From contig DAOVGE010000151.1 in NCBI GenBank assembly GCA_030672605.1, positions 1-5,523 on the forward strand: a stretch of 5,523 nt of DNA. The letters run 5' to 3'. Positions within the stretch are counted from its first letter, which is position 1. The number at the start of each line of letters is the position of its first letter. The notes under the pieces are model-generated. The model did no database searches. It worked only from the letters and a program-made list of their open reading frames with translations, and was not told where the DNA came from. This DNA comes from Methanosarcinales archaeon (lineage in GTDB: Archaea; Halobacteriota; Methanosarcinia; Methanosarcinales; Methanogasteraceae). Positions 1 to 5,430 of the stretch are shown here, in pieces. The position numbers and the translations under genes were made by a program.

Positions 1-13
1 TAAAAAATGATTA

Positions 14-49
14 AATCACGAATTTCACGAATATACGAATGTCACGAAT
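14..49. repeat. CACGAAT-type intergenic repeat (half element, left edge)
   Basis: This AT-rich segment contains four CACGAAT or TACGAAT words at short intervals. It matches the reverse complement of 5234-5269 at 31 of 36 positions, counted by hand. The copy near the right edge is one arm of an imperfect palindrome, so this may be the inner or outer arm of a similar element cut by the window boundary. It lies downstream of the aminotransferase stop codon in non-coding sequence. No protein is encoded and its role is unknown; a dispersed palindromic repeat is the simplest reading. Confidence 0.6.
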
Positions 50-136
50 CTAAATAGGGTATTTGCAACGCTTGAGCCACCACAGAACAAACGTCTTCCG
101 ACGATCAGGATGACCATGTTATTTCGTTACGACTCC

Positions 137-1282
137 TTAGCCGGTTGCAGAGATTGTGGTCTCGATTCGCTCCAGTGCATCATAGATCCGCTCTCTTGAT
201 GCGGCGTACGATATACGGATGAAATCGGAGCTTTCCGGTCCGAACGCAGATCCTGGAGTGACTGCGATGTATGCATCATTCAGCAGGCGCTTGGAAACAT
301 AATCCCCGCCCCCGTAATCTCCGACATCCAGGAAGAGATAGAATGCACCATCCGGCTTTCTACAGTCGAAGCCCATCGATTGGAGTCCGCCGACCAGAAT
401 GTCCCGCCGTGCTTTGAATTCGTTCACCATCGCATCGATTGATCCATGATCTGGGGAGAGTGCTGTTATGCCTGCATGCTGGACAAAGGACGTTGCGTGG
501 CTCACCGAGTGCGAGTGGAGTTTGAGTGCTGCCCTGGTGATCTCAGCAGGCGCAGCCATGTATCCGAGACGCCAGCCAGTCATCGCATAAGCTTTTGAGA
601 AGCCGTTAATTGTGATCACGTGGTCATGCATCCCCTCGAAAGACCCGATACTGAAGTGTTTTTTGCCATAAATGATCTTTTCGTATATCTCATCGGCGAG
701 CACCACAATCTCGTTATCGATTGCAATCTCTGCTATATCTTCAAGGTATTTTTTGTCAAATACGGCACCCGTGGGGTTGCCCGGGCTGTTTATGATGATT
801 AACTTTGTCTTTGCTGTGACATAGTCTTTGATATCAGGCGGCATAAAATCGTGATCGGTCTGCGCCCAGACCGTGCGACCGCCAGCGTACCTGATGCACG
901 CATCATAAGTAACCCATGACGGGTCGAGCAGTATCGCCTCATCACCCTCGCCCAGCACCGCCTGCACAGCCACGAAGACCGCCTGCTTTGCGCCCGGCGT
1001 CACAAGAACCTGATCGGGCGTAACATCGAGCCCGTTATCGGTGTGAAGCTTCTTCGCAATTGCCTCTCTCAGTTGCGCAATTCCTGCGCTTGGTGTGTAA
1101 TGCGTCTCACCACGCCTGATTGCATCAATTGCTGACTCGCAGATGTAGTCCGGCGTGTCAAAATCGGGCTCGCCGAGGCTTAACGTGATTACATCCCTGC
1201 CCTCCTGCTTGAGATCGGCTGCGAGTTTTGCTATGGCGAGCGTTGCGGATTCCTGTATCAGATTCAGTCGTGAGGATGTCAT
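137..1282 (-). CDS. aspC: Class Ib PLP-dependent aspartate-type aminotransferase
   Basis: A 381-residue cytoplasmic fold-type I aminotransferase, the normal length for the family. It moves an amino group between an amino acid, probably aspartate, and 2-oxoglutarate using pyridoxal phosphate. Visible landmarks are GEPDFDTP (37-44), YTPSAG (62-67), the cofactor-contacting N169 in NSPGNPTG, D197 and Y200 in LADEIY, the Schiff-base K230 in FSKAYAMTGWRLGY, and R356 in FIRISY, which should hold the substrate alpha-carboxylate. K99 in TPGAKQA aligns with the Thermus aspartate aminotransferase lysine (K109) linked to binding the acidic side chain, which favours aspartate or prephenate-type substrates. 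The ATG at 1282 is preceded by GGAG 9 nt upstream (minus strand). It follows znuB in the same direction after 139 bp, but has its own promoter-like sequence. Exact substrate is inferred; alanine or aromatic activity cannot be excluded. Confidence 0.93.
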   Translation of the reverse strand: MTSSRLNLIQESATLAIAKLAADLKQEGRDVITLSLGEPDFDTPDYICESAIDAIRRGETHYTPSAGIAQLREAIAKKLHTDNGLDVTPDQVLVTPGAKQAVFVAVQAVLGEGDEAILLDPSWVTYDACIRYAGGRTVWAQTDHDFMPPDIKDYVTAKTKLIIINSPGNPTGAVFDKKYLEDIAEIAIDNEIVVLADEIYEKIIYGKKHFSIGSFEGMHDHVITINGFSKAYAMTGWRLGYMAAPAEITRAALKLHSHSVSHATSFVQHAGITALSPDHGSIDAMVNEFKARRDILVGGLQSMGFDCRKPDGAFYLFLDVGDYGGGDYVSKRLLNDAYIAVTPGSAFGPESSDFIRISYAASRERIYDALERIETTISATG

Positions 1283-1291
1283 GTTATACTG

Positions 1292-1320
1292 CTCCGCATG
1301 TATAATTTGGAACTATATAT
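1292..1320 (-). promoter_or_regulatory. Candidate aminotransferase promoter and ribosome binding site
   Basis: On the minus strand, a TATA-like atatatag (plus 1313-1320) lies about 30-38 nt upstream of the aminotransferase ATG, and GGAG (plus 1292-1295) lies 9 nt upstream of it. An archaeal start site about 26 nt from the TATA centre would fall near 1290, giving a very short leader that would not include the GGAG. So either the start site is further upstream or the GGAG is not used. A second AT-rich stretch (plus 1299-1306) is a weaker TATA candidate. This supports transcription independent of znuCB. Confidence 0.45.
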
Positions 1321-1334
1321 GTACCGAAACTTAC

Positions 1335-1365
1335 AAAAAACGGATACGGTTTAGCACACAATCCG
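1335..1365 (-). terminator. Candidate terminator after znuB
   Basis: Reading the minus strand away from znuB, a short stem pairs cggat with atccg (plus 1361-1365 with 1341-1345, 15-nt loop) and is followed at once by six T (plus 1340-1335). The site starts about 57 nt past the znuB stop. Archaeal termination depends mainly on T tracts, so the T6 run is the stronger part of the evidence. The five-pair stem could be chance. Confidence 0.4.
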
Positions 1366-1421
1366 GTTATGCAGTCGCAAATTGCAGCGGATGCCTTCTC
1401 CATAAATAACCATTGTCTTCG

Positions 1422-2234
1422 TCAGTATTTAAAACTATGTCCGGACGATATCATTGACGAAAGGAGAAAAACGATGCCTGACACCAGGACGATCATTGAT
1501 CCCGACGGTAAATCAAAGAGATATGAGAGATACAGTCCGGTAATTGCGAATGAAGCTGCAAAGAAGATTGAGAGTAGCATCATCTTCTTCAGATCGTTTG
1601 TGAACCGCCTGCTCACTGCGGCAGGAATCGTCAGGAGCGCGATCACCAGGATGACCCCGACGACCCGTATCAGCAGCACCACGGTCAATGCGATCAAACA
1701 GAGGAGCACGAGATACAGTTTGTGAGCAGGGACTCCAACAACCGTTGCAAATTCCTCGTCAAAGGTTATCGCAAGAAATTCCTTGTACAGGAGGCATACC
1801 ACCACAATTATGATCACATCAAGGAGTAGCATGACTGATAGATCGGAACGCGGCACCGTCAGAATGTTTCCGAAGAGATAACTGAAGAGGTCGGGTGCAT
1901 AGCCGGGCGTAAGCGAGATGAACATGATTCCGAGCGCCATTCCCATCGCCCATATAATACCGATTGCGGTGTCCTCGGCAAGCTTTGCCCGCCTGCTCAC
2001 CTCGCCGATGGCGAGCGCAGATGCGATGCTGAACGGGATTGCGCAGAGCACGGGTTCGATCCCTATGAAGTATCCGAGCCCAATACCACCGAAGGAGGCA
2101 TGGGCTATCCCGCCGCCGATGAAGACGATCCGTTTCACAACCACGTACACGCCGATGATCCCGCACGCCACGGCTGCCAGCAGCGCGGCTGCGAGTGCGT
2201 TCACCATGAATCCGTATTGAAGTATCTCGATCAT
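1422..2234 (-). CDS. znuB: ABC-3 family metal transporter permease (ZnuB-like)
   Basis: A 270-residue, very hydrophobic inner-membrane protein of the ABC-3 family, which forms the channel of zinc, manganese or iron importers. Conserved family segments are GGGIAHASFGGIGLG (40-54), DLFSYLFGNIL (115-125), a likely ATPase-coupling region around EEFATVVGVPAHKL (160-173), GVILVIALLTIPAAVSR (193-209) and DLPSGSMIVLVSG (241-253). Hydrophobic stretches suggest seven to nine membrane helices. The frame is open upstream to an ATG at 2384, but that start would add 50 polar residues lying over the end of znuC and unlike the family. The ATG at 2234 gives the usual N-terminus (MIEILQYGFM). It lies 20 nt after the znuC stop, so the two genes are almost certainly cotranscribed, although no clear Shine-Dalgarno sequence precedes it. 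Which metal is carried is inferred only from the family. Confidence 0.9.
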   Translation of the reverse strand: MIEILQYGFMVNALAAALLAAVACGIIGVYVVVKRIVFIGGGIAHASFGGIGLGYFIGIEPVLCAIPFSIASALAIGEVSRRAKLAEDTAIGIIWAMGMALGIMFISLTPGYAPDLFSYLFGNILTVPRSDLSVMLLLDVIIIVVVCLLYKEFLAITFDEEFATVVGVPAHKLYLVLLCLIALTVVLLIRVVGVILVIALLTIPAAVSRRFTNDLKKMMLLSIFFAASFAITGLYLSYLFDLPSGSMIVLVSGIVFLLSSMISSGHSFKY

Positions 2235-2254
2235 GTCAGTTGCATCTGTGTATG

Positions 2255-3010
2255 TCAGTGCTCTCTCAGTACCCTGTGCGGGATACCATGCGCTATCAGT
2301 TCCACCGGGCACTGGTATGTCGCCTCGATATCCCCCGAAGTCAGTTCCTTTGAGTCGTGATAGAAGAGTCTCCGGTTGAGGCACGCAATCTTATCGACGT
2401 GAATAGAGACTGCTGTGATGTCGTGGGAGATCATCACAATTGCCATCTCTTTCTTCAATCGTTCCAGCAGTTCATAGAATTCGGTCTGTATATGCATGTC
2501 GATTCCGGTGGCAGGCTCATCGAGCAGCAGCACCTCTGGCTCGGCTGCCAGTGCTCTTGCGATGAATACTCTCTGCCGCTCCCCTCCTGATAGCCTGCCG
2601 ATCTGCCGGTCCTTGAACGGGAGCATCTCCACCATCGCAAGCGCACCCTGCGCCAGTTCTCGGTCATGGTTGGTGTACCCCCCAAAGACCCTCTTTCCGG
2701 CACGTCCGGTCAGAACCACGTCCATGACGCTGATCGGGAAGTCCGGGTCAAAGAGGCTGTGCTGCGGAACATAGCCAATTCGCTTTCTCTGCTCAACGGG
2801 CTCACCTCCCAAGACCACAACTTCACCTCTATTGGGTTTTACCAGCCCGAGGACGACCTTTAGAAGGGTGGTCTTCCCGCCTCCGTTTGGTCCGATGATT
2901 CCGAGGAAATCATGCCGATGAACCGAGAGGGAGACGTCCTCGAGCACTGGCACCCCGCCGTAACATACCCATACGTTTCTCAAACCGATGATTTCGTTGT
3001 TTATATCCAT
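2255..3010 (-). CDS. znuC: Metal ABC transporter ATP-binding protein (ZnuC-like)
   Basis: A 251-residue cytoplasmic ABC ATPase that powers divalent-metal import with the neighbouring permease. All nucleotide-binding motifs are intact: Walker A GPNGGGKTT (40-48, K46), Q-loop Q83 in YVPQ, signature LSGGERQR (140-147), Walker B VLLLDEP (160-166, D164 and E165), D-loop ATGID and the H-loop H196 in SHD. The tail CPVELIAHGIPHRVL (235-249) resembles the C-terminus I recall in many zinc/manganese ATPases of anaerobes. It is the first gene of the znuC-znuB pair. A periplasmic-type binding protein (znuA), often adjacent, is absent on both sides within the window. Upstream DNA has a TATA-like box and short palindromes that could respond to a metal-sensing repressor. 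Zinc is the most likely substrate, but manganese or iron cannot be ruled out. Confidence 0.92.
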   Translation of the reverse strand: MDINNEIIGLRNVWVCYGGVPVLEDVSLSVHRHDFLGIIGPNGGGKTTLLKVVLGLVKPNRGEVVVLGGEPVEQRKRIGYVPQHSLFDPDFPISVMDVVLTGRAGKRVFGGYTNHDRELAQGALAMVEMLPFKDRQIGRLSGGERQRVFIARALAAEPEVLLLDEPATGIDMHIQTEFYELLERLKKEMAIVMISHDITAVSIHVDKIACLNRRLFYHDSKELTSGDIEATYQCPVELIAHGIPHRVLREH

Positions 3011-3034
3011 TTGAATGTGGTTTATCAGAGTAAC

Positions 3035-3070
3035 GACGTACGTCTTCTGGTTTCGGAGGATATTAAATCT
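3035..3070 (-). promoter_or_regulatory. Candidate znuC proximal promoter with palindrome at the start site
   Basis: On the minus strand agatttaata (plus 3061-3070) resembles an archaeal TATA box about 51-60 nt upstream of the znuC ATG. A start about 26 nt downstream would lie near 3038, inside a perfect 10-bp palindrome, gacgtacgtc (3035-3044). A repressor bound there would block initiation, as expected for a metal-uptake gene. The palindrome is short and the regulator is unknown, so the link is inference. Confidence 0.4.
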
Positions 3071-3085
3071 TGTGTAATCGGGTTC

Positions 3086-3176
3086 TCCGGAATCTTCTCG
3101 TGGGAGTGTTCCGGAACTTCGTCAGACTGGTCATTTATATAATTGTCCCGCATATGTTGTAGAGCGGTATCCGCTC
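3086..3176. promoter_or_regulatory. TATA-like box between two perfect palindromes, upstream of znuC
   Basis: The AT-rich catttatataattg (3132-3145) can serve as a TATA box on either strand. Read leftward toward znuC, initiation would fall near 3112, inside the perfect palindrome gttccggaac (3108-3117). That palindrome also forms a 7-bp inverted repeat with tccggaa at 3086-3092. Read rightward, initiation would fall near 3165, inside gagcgg-tat-ccgctc (3162-3176), a perfect 6-bp inverted repeat with a 3-bp spacer. The layout looks like a controlled promoter area, but which direction is used is not shown by the sequence. Confidence 0.35.
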
Positions 3177-3268
3177 CAAATTAAGTGGTAACCGAAGCAC
3201 TATCTAAAAAATCGATGATTCATGATAACTATCGTAGGTGTAGATTTCGTAAATTTACGCGGATGTTG

Positions 3269-3368
3269 CCTTAAATCAGTGTAATCAGTGTAATCAATGT
3301 AATCGGTGTTAATCTGTGGCTGATATGACTTTTAGCCACAGATTAACACTGATTTACACAGATTAAGG
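3269..3368. repeat. Long inverted repeat ending in ccttaa/ttaagg (CACAGATTAACACTG type)
   Basis: The inner arms 3301-3321 and 3334-3354 are complementary at 20 of 21 positions (the exception could form a G-U pair in RNA) around a 12-nt loop. The outer ends ccttaa (3269-3274) and ttaagg (3363-3368) are also complementary. The left arm is 53 nt and the right arm 35 nt; the extra 18 nt equals two of the 9-nt units listed separately. I recall similar 'ccacagattaacactg' words as dispersed intergenic repeats in many environmental genomes, so this is more likely a mobile or amplified repeat than a gene-specific element. A transcript would fold into a strong hairpin. Confidence 0.7.
3275..3310. repeat. 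Four tandem 9-nt units (atcagtgta)
   Basis: The units are atcagtgta twice (3275-3283, 3284-3292), then atcaatgta (3293-3301) and atcggtgtt (3302-3310). They lie within the left arm of the larger inverted repeat and account for the difference in length between its arms. A spacerless 9-nt period is not a CRISPR array. Confidence 0.75.
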
Positions 3369-3425
3369 TTTTTATGTACATCTTTCAGAAAGACTGAAGA
3401 TTGGGTTTCACCATACGTTTTTGCT

Positions 3426-3594
3426 GATTCTGATGGATTCTGTGGTTTCCGATCTTCGCGCCCTTGCGTCAATTGCGTCTTTCTCGTTCATCGGTCGCAA
3501 AGGCGAGAGAGACGCAAAGTTGGGAGAGATGCGCCCGCGTTTTTTTGCATACGCGAGGGAGCTACCGTTAGCGACCACAGAAAACGTCAGAACC
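3426..3594. mobile_element. Possible MITE-like element with 21-bp terminal inverted repeats
   Basis: The ends 3426-3446 and 3574-3594 match as inverted repeats at 17 of 21 positions, including a perfect 9-bp core (ttctgtggt at 3438-3446, accacagaa at 3574-3582). The 169-bp segment encodes no transposase. The word accatac occurs just outside the left end (3410-3416) and at the right end (3592-3598), but the right copy overlaps the terminal repeat, so it is not a clean target-site duplication. Inside lies a cttcgcg-type repeat with its own hairpin. Mobility is inferred from structure alone; a chance nesting of intergenic repeats is possible. Confidence 0.35.
3454..3517. repeat. cttcgcg/ttgcgtc repeat with internal hairpin
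   Basis: The left part (3454-3488) resembles the left arm of the palindrome at 5432-5464: both start cttcgcgYcYttgcg, share gcgtcttt further in and end in cgtt. Within it, 3473-3486 pairs with 3504-3517 at 13 of 14 positions, with the odd one able to form a G-U pair; the loop is 17 nt. It is best read as a diverged member of the same dispersed family found after cdhD. It lies inside the possible MITE-like segment. Confidence 0.5.
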
Positions 3595-3656
3595 ATACTT
3601 TTTGAAGTGGATACGTGGGAGTTTTATTCGGATTACACATCCAACTTACCACTACA

Positions 3657-3679
3657 GATTTTGGTATTATCCCAAAATC
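3657..3679. promoter_or_regulatory. Interrupted palindrome upstream of cdhD
   Basis: A perfect 8-bp inverted repeat, gattttgg and ccaaaatc, with a 7-nt spacer. It ends about 100 nt before the cdhD ATG and about 67 nt before its TATA-like box. That position suits an upstream regulator site, but nothing ties it to a known factor, and it could be another small hairpin among the local repeats. Confidence 0.3.
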
Positions 3680-3745
3680 AGTTCCACCCGAATTTGACCC
3701 AATAGCAGAGCGGAACCAACGTCGTTTCGAGTCCGCACGATCTGC

Positions 3746-3758
3746 AATATTTAATAAA
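3746..3758 (+). promoter_or_regulatory. Candidate cdhD TATA box
   Basis: The run aatatttaataaa fits an archaeal TATA element. Its centre is about 28 nt before the cdhD ATG, so transcription would begin at or within a few nucleotides of the start codon. This predicts a leaderless or nearly leaderless mRNA, consistent with the lack of a good Shine-Dalgarno sequence (only a weak gagag at 3773-3777). No B-recognition element is obvious. Confidence 0.5.
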
Positions 3759-3780
3759 CCTGCAATCATATTGAGAGTTT

Positions 3781-5091
3781 ATGACGACCACCCTAACGAT
3801 AGCTGAACTCAATCGATTGCTTGAGGACGTGCTTGAACTGCAAGGCGTTACGATAGAGGGGGATTTCACAATCGAGCTCGATGATTCAGGCATTGATTCC
3901 GGAGCAATGCAGGCAGCCGGATACGAGGTCGCCCAGATTGCGGCGCAGCTGAGCGGAATCGCTGGAATGTTCGGATATCAGCAGGTTTTGCCAGGGCAAG
4001 CAGGACAAGCAGAAGCCACACAGTCGAGAGTCCCGCAGGAGTTAATCCCGGCGTCCTTTAACGTGGACACTGTCTCGGAATGGAAACACACAATCGAGGG
4101 GGTTACGCTTGGGGCAACCTCGTCCGATGGCGGAAGTCGCGGACGCACAATCACAATCGGCGGCGAGAGCGCGCTGCCATATTACTTTGATTCTCCGATG
4201 CCCCACAGAAACTACGTCTCCATGGACGTCTTTGACATGCCCATCGGAATGGCACGCGCGGTGCGCACGAACTACGAGGACGTGCTCGAAAGCCCGGCTG
4301 ACTGGGCAAAGAAAGTGGTCTCGAAGTTCGGCGCTGACATGGTCACAATTCACCTGATCAGTACCGACCCGGCAATCAAGGACACGCCAGCGAAGGAGGC
4401 AGCAAATGTGGTTGAGGATGTGCTGCAGGCAGTCGATGTCCCGATCATAATCGGCGGCTCAGGAAATCCCGACAAGGATCCGGAGGTTCTCGAGAAGGCA
4501 GCAGAGGTTGCAGAGGGCGAGCGGTGCCTGATCGCCTCAGCGAACCTGAACATGGACTACCAGCGAATCGCAGGTGCCGCAAAGAAGTACGGGCATGCGA
4601 TTCTCTCGTGGACACAGCTCGAGATCAACGCGCAGAAGGAGCTCAACCGCAAGCTGATGAAGCAGTGCGAAATCGAGCGCAGTGACATCGTGATGGACCC
4701 GACGACAGCCGCGCTCGGTTACGGTCTCGACTATGCGTACTCGAACATCGAGCGCATCAGAATCGCGGGCTTGATCGGTGACTCCGAACTGAACTTCCCG
4801 ATGTCATCAGGAACCACGAACGCATGGGGTGCAAGAGAGTCCTGGATGGCTGTTTCGCCGACCAAGGGCGACTCGGACTGGGGACCCCGTGAGTACAGGG
4901 GTCCGATCTGGGAGATTACGACAGGGCTTGCGCTTGCGCTCGCAGGTGTCGATCTCTTCATGATGATGCACCCGACATCGGTTCAGGTGCTGAAGACTGT
5001 GACCGGGTACCTGCGCGGCAACGGCAATGGTAACGGCGGCGGCAACGGTGACGCCCCGGAAGTTCCTGACTGGGTCGGTATGCGATTTTGA
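3781..5091 (+). CDS. cdhD: Acetyl-CoA decarbonylase/synthase complex subunit delta (CdhD)
   Basis: A 436-residue cytoplasmic protein that closely follows methanogen CdhD along its whole length. With CdhE it forms the corrinoid iron-sulfur component of ACDS, carrying a methyl group between tetrahydromethanopterin (or tetrahydrosarcinapterin) and the acetyl-CoA synthase subunit. Residues 1-90 form the family's N-terminal region (GVTIEGDFTIEL at 22-33); about 90-410 is the TIM-barrel CdhD/AcsD domain. Recognisable segments include TSSDGGSRG (113-121), ISTDPAIKDTPAKEAA (193-208), IGGSGNPDKDPEVL (224-237), SWTQLEINAQKELNRK (276-291), MDPTTAALGYGLDYAY (305-320), FPMSSGTTNAWGARES (339-354) and MMMHPTS (394-400). 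Only C249 and C296 are present, as expected because the Fe-S cluster belongs to CdhE. A Gly/Asn tract (413-424) separates the barrel from a WVG-containing tail. The ATG at 3781 follows an in-frame stop 9 nt upstream, so it is the first possible start. No other ACDS gene is in the window. Confidence 0.97.
   Translation: MTTTLTIAELNRLLEDVLELQGVTIEGDFTIELDDSGIDSGAMQAAGYEVAQIAAQLSGIAGMFGYQQVLPGQAGQAEATQSRVPQELIPASFNVDTVSEWKHTIEGVTLGATSSDGGSRGRTITIGGESALPYYFDSPMPHRNYVSMDVFDMPIGMARAVRTNYEDVLESPADWAKKVVSKFGADMVTIHLISTDPAIKDTPAKEAANVVEDVLQAVDVPIIIGGSGNPDKDPEVLEKAAEVAEGERCLIASANLNMDYQRIAGAAKKYGHAILSWTQLEINAQKELNRKLMKQCEIERSDIVMDPTTAALGYGLDYAYSNIERIRIAGLIGDSELNFPMSSGTTNAWGARESWMAVSPTKGDSDWGPREYRGPIWEITTGLALALAGVDLFMMMHPTSVQVLKTVTGYLRGNGNGNGGGNGDAPEVPDWVGMRF
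5017..5052 (+). repeat. Gly/Asn-coding hexanucleotide tract inside cdhD
   Basis: Alternating GGN and AAY codons encode GNGNGNGGGNGD (residues 413-424), near the C-terminus of CdhD. The repeated ggcaac-like hexamers suggest growth by slippage or unequal exchange while keeping the frame. The protein segment should be a flexible linker before the last dozen residues. Confidence 0.75.
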
Positions 5092-5134
5092 GTGATGATC
5101 TCAAACATATAGCTCTTTGACAATTCGCGTGTGC

Positions 5135-5162
5135 CAGGCATCTCGTAGACGAATCCTGCCTG
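5135..5162 (+). terminator. Hairpin after cdhD, possible 3' end
   Basis: A perfect 6-bp stem, caggca with tgcctg, encloses 16 nt that contain a further 4-bp stem (tcgt-ag-acga). It begins 43 nt after the cdhD stop. No T tract follows, so this would be an unusual archaeal terminator. It may instead protect the mRNA 3' end or be chance. Confidence 0.25.
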
Positions 5163-5189
5163 TGCGACGTTATGTGCTTAGGGCTCGCG

Positions 5190-5269
5190 AATGACACGTT
5201 TGAATGAATTGCACGAATGCTAAAATGGAATACATTCGTGTTATTCGTCCATTCGTGAAATTCTTGATT
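5190..5269. repeat. CACGAAT-type imperfect palindrome (right edge)
   Basis: Arms 5190-5219 and 5233-5262 are complementary at 22 of 30 positions around a 13-nt loop, with a perfect inner 8-bp stem (cacgaatg and cattcgtg). The right arm, extended to 5269, matches the repeat at 14-49 in reverse orientation at 31 of 36 positions. The two copies show that this is a dispersed family in this genome. No ORF is present. Confidence 0.65.
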
Positions 5270-5314
5270 GCACTAGCATCGTCGAAGGCATAAAAGTGTA
5301 CTCACTCAATATTG

Positions 5315-5377
5315 TGTGGATATCCACATATAAGACCACGAGATTACACAAGATTATGTAATGGTCAATCTGACCAT
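5315..5377 (+). promoter_or_regulatory. Palindromes and TATA-like box pointing out of the window
   Basis: A perfect 14-bp palindrome, tgtggatatccaca (5315-5328), overlaps a TATA-like catataag (5327-5334). Initiation about 26 nt further right would fall near 5357, just before a second perfect inverted repeat, atggtca-atc-tgaccat (5361-5377). This resembles a regulated archaeal promoter for a gene beyond the right edge. The large palindrome that follows would lie in the leader of such a gene, which weakens the idea. Confidence 0.3.
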
Positions 5378-5430
5378 GAACACAAGAGCGAGCGATGCTC
5401 ATACATGATCAACAACAGGAGGATTTTTGT

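Larger units (their letters stand above)
3011..3780. other. Gene-free divergent intergenic region between znuC and cdhD
   Basis: This 770-bp stretch has no ORF that I would call a gene; the open frames present run across repeats and have no recognisable domain. Left to right it holds the znuC promoter area with palindromes (3035-3176), a perfect 12-bp palindrome cgtaaatttacg (3248-3259), the 9-nt array and hairpin (3269-3368), a MITE-like segment (3426-3594), an interrupted palindrome (3657-3679) and the cdhD TATA box (3746-3758). By eye it is more AT-rich than the flanking genes. Each part is listed separately. Confidence 0.8.

Noticed and set aside
50..136. Relationship between ccacagaacaaacgtc here and the accacagaaaacgtc end at 3574-3588
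   Set aside because: The similarity is limited to about 15 nt with an indel, too little to call a repeat copy.
1918..2360. Plus-strand ORFs opposite znuB and znuC
   Set aside because: They are antisense to conserved genes, with compositions expected of the reverse of hydrophobic or ABC coding sequence.
2235..2384. Longer znuB starting at the ATG at 2384
   Set aside because: The extra 50 residues are polar, overlap the end of znuC in another frame and do not look like an ABC-3 N-terminus, whereas the ATG at 2234 gives a typical one.
3275..3310. CRISPR-like array
   Set aside because: The 9-nt units are directly joined with no spacers, and no cas gene is present.
3408..3596. 62-residue minus-strand ORF in the intergenic gap
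   Set aside because: It is the complement of the same repeat-rich DNA and has no recognisable protein features.
3421..3705. 94-residue ORF on the plus strand before cdhD
   Set aside because: It runs straight across the MITE-like segment, a cttcgcg repeat and a palindrome, has no known domain and no convincing ribosome binding site.
4109..4357. Overlapping ORFs on both strands inside cdhD
   Set aside because: They are shadows of a well-conserved gene and have no domain of their own.
5092..5260. tRNA or structured RNA after cdhD
   Set aside because: No cloverleaf with acceptor, anticodon and T arms could be drawn; only the small hairpin and the CACGAAT palindrome are visible.
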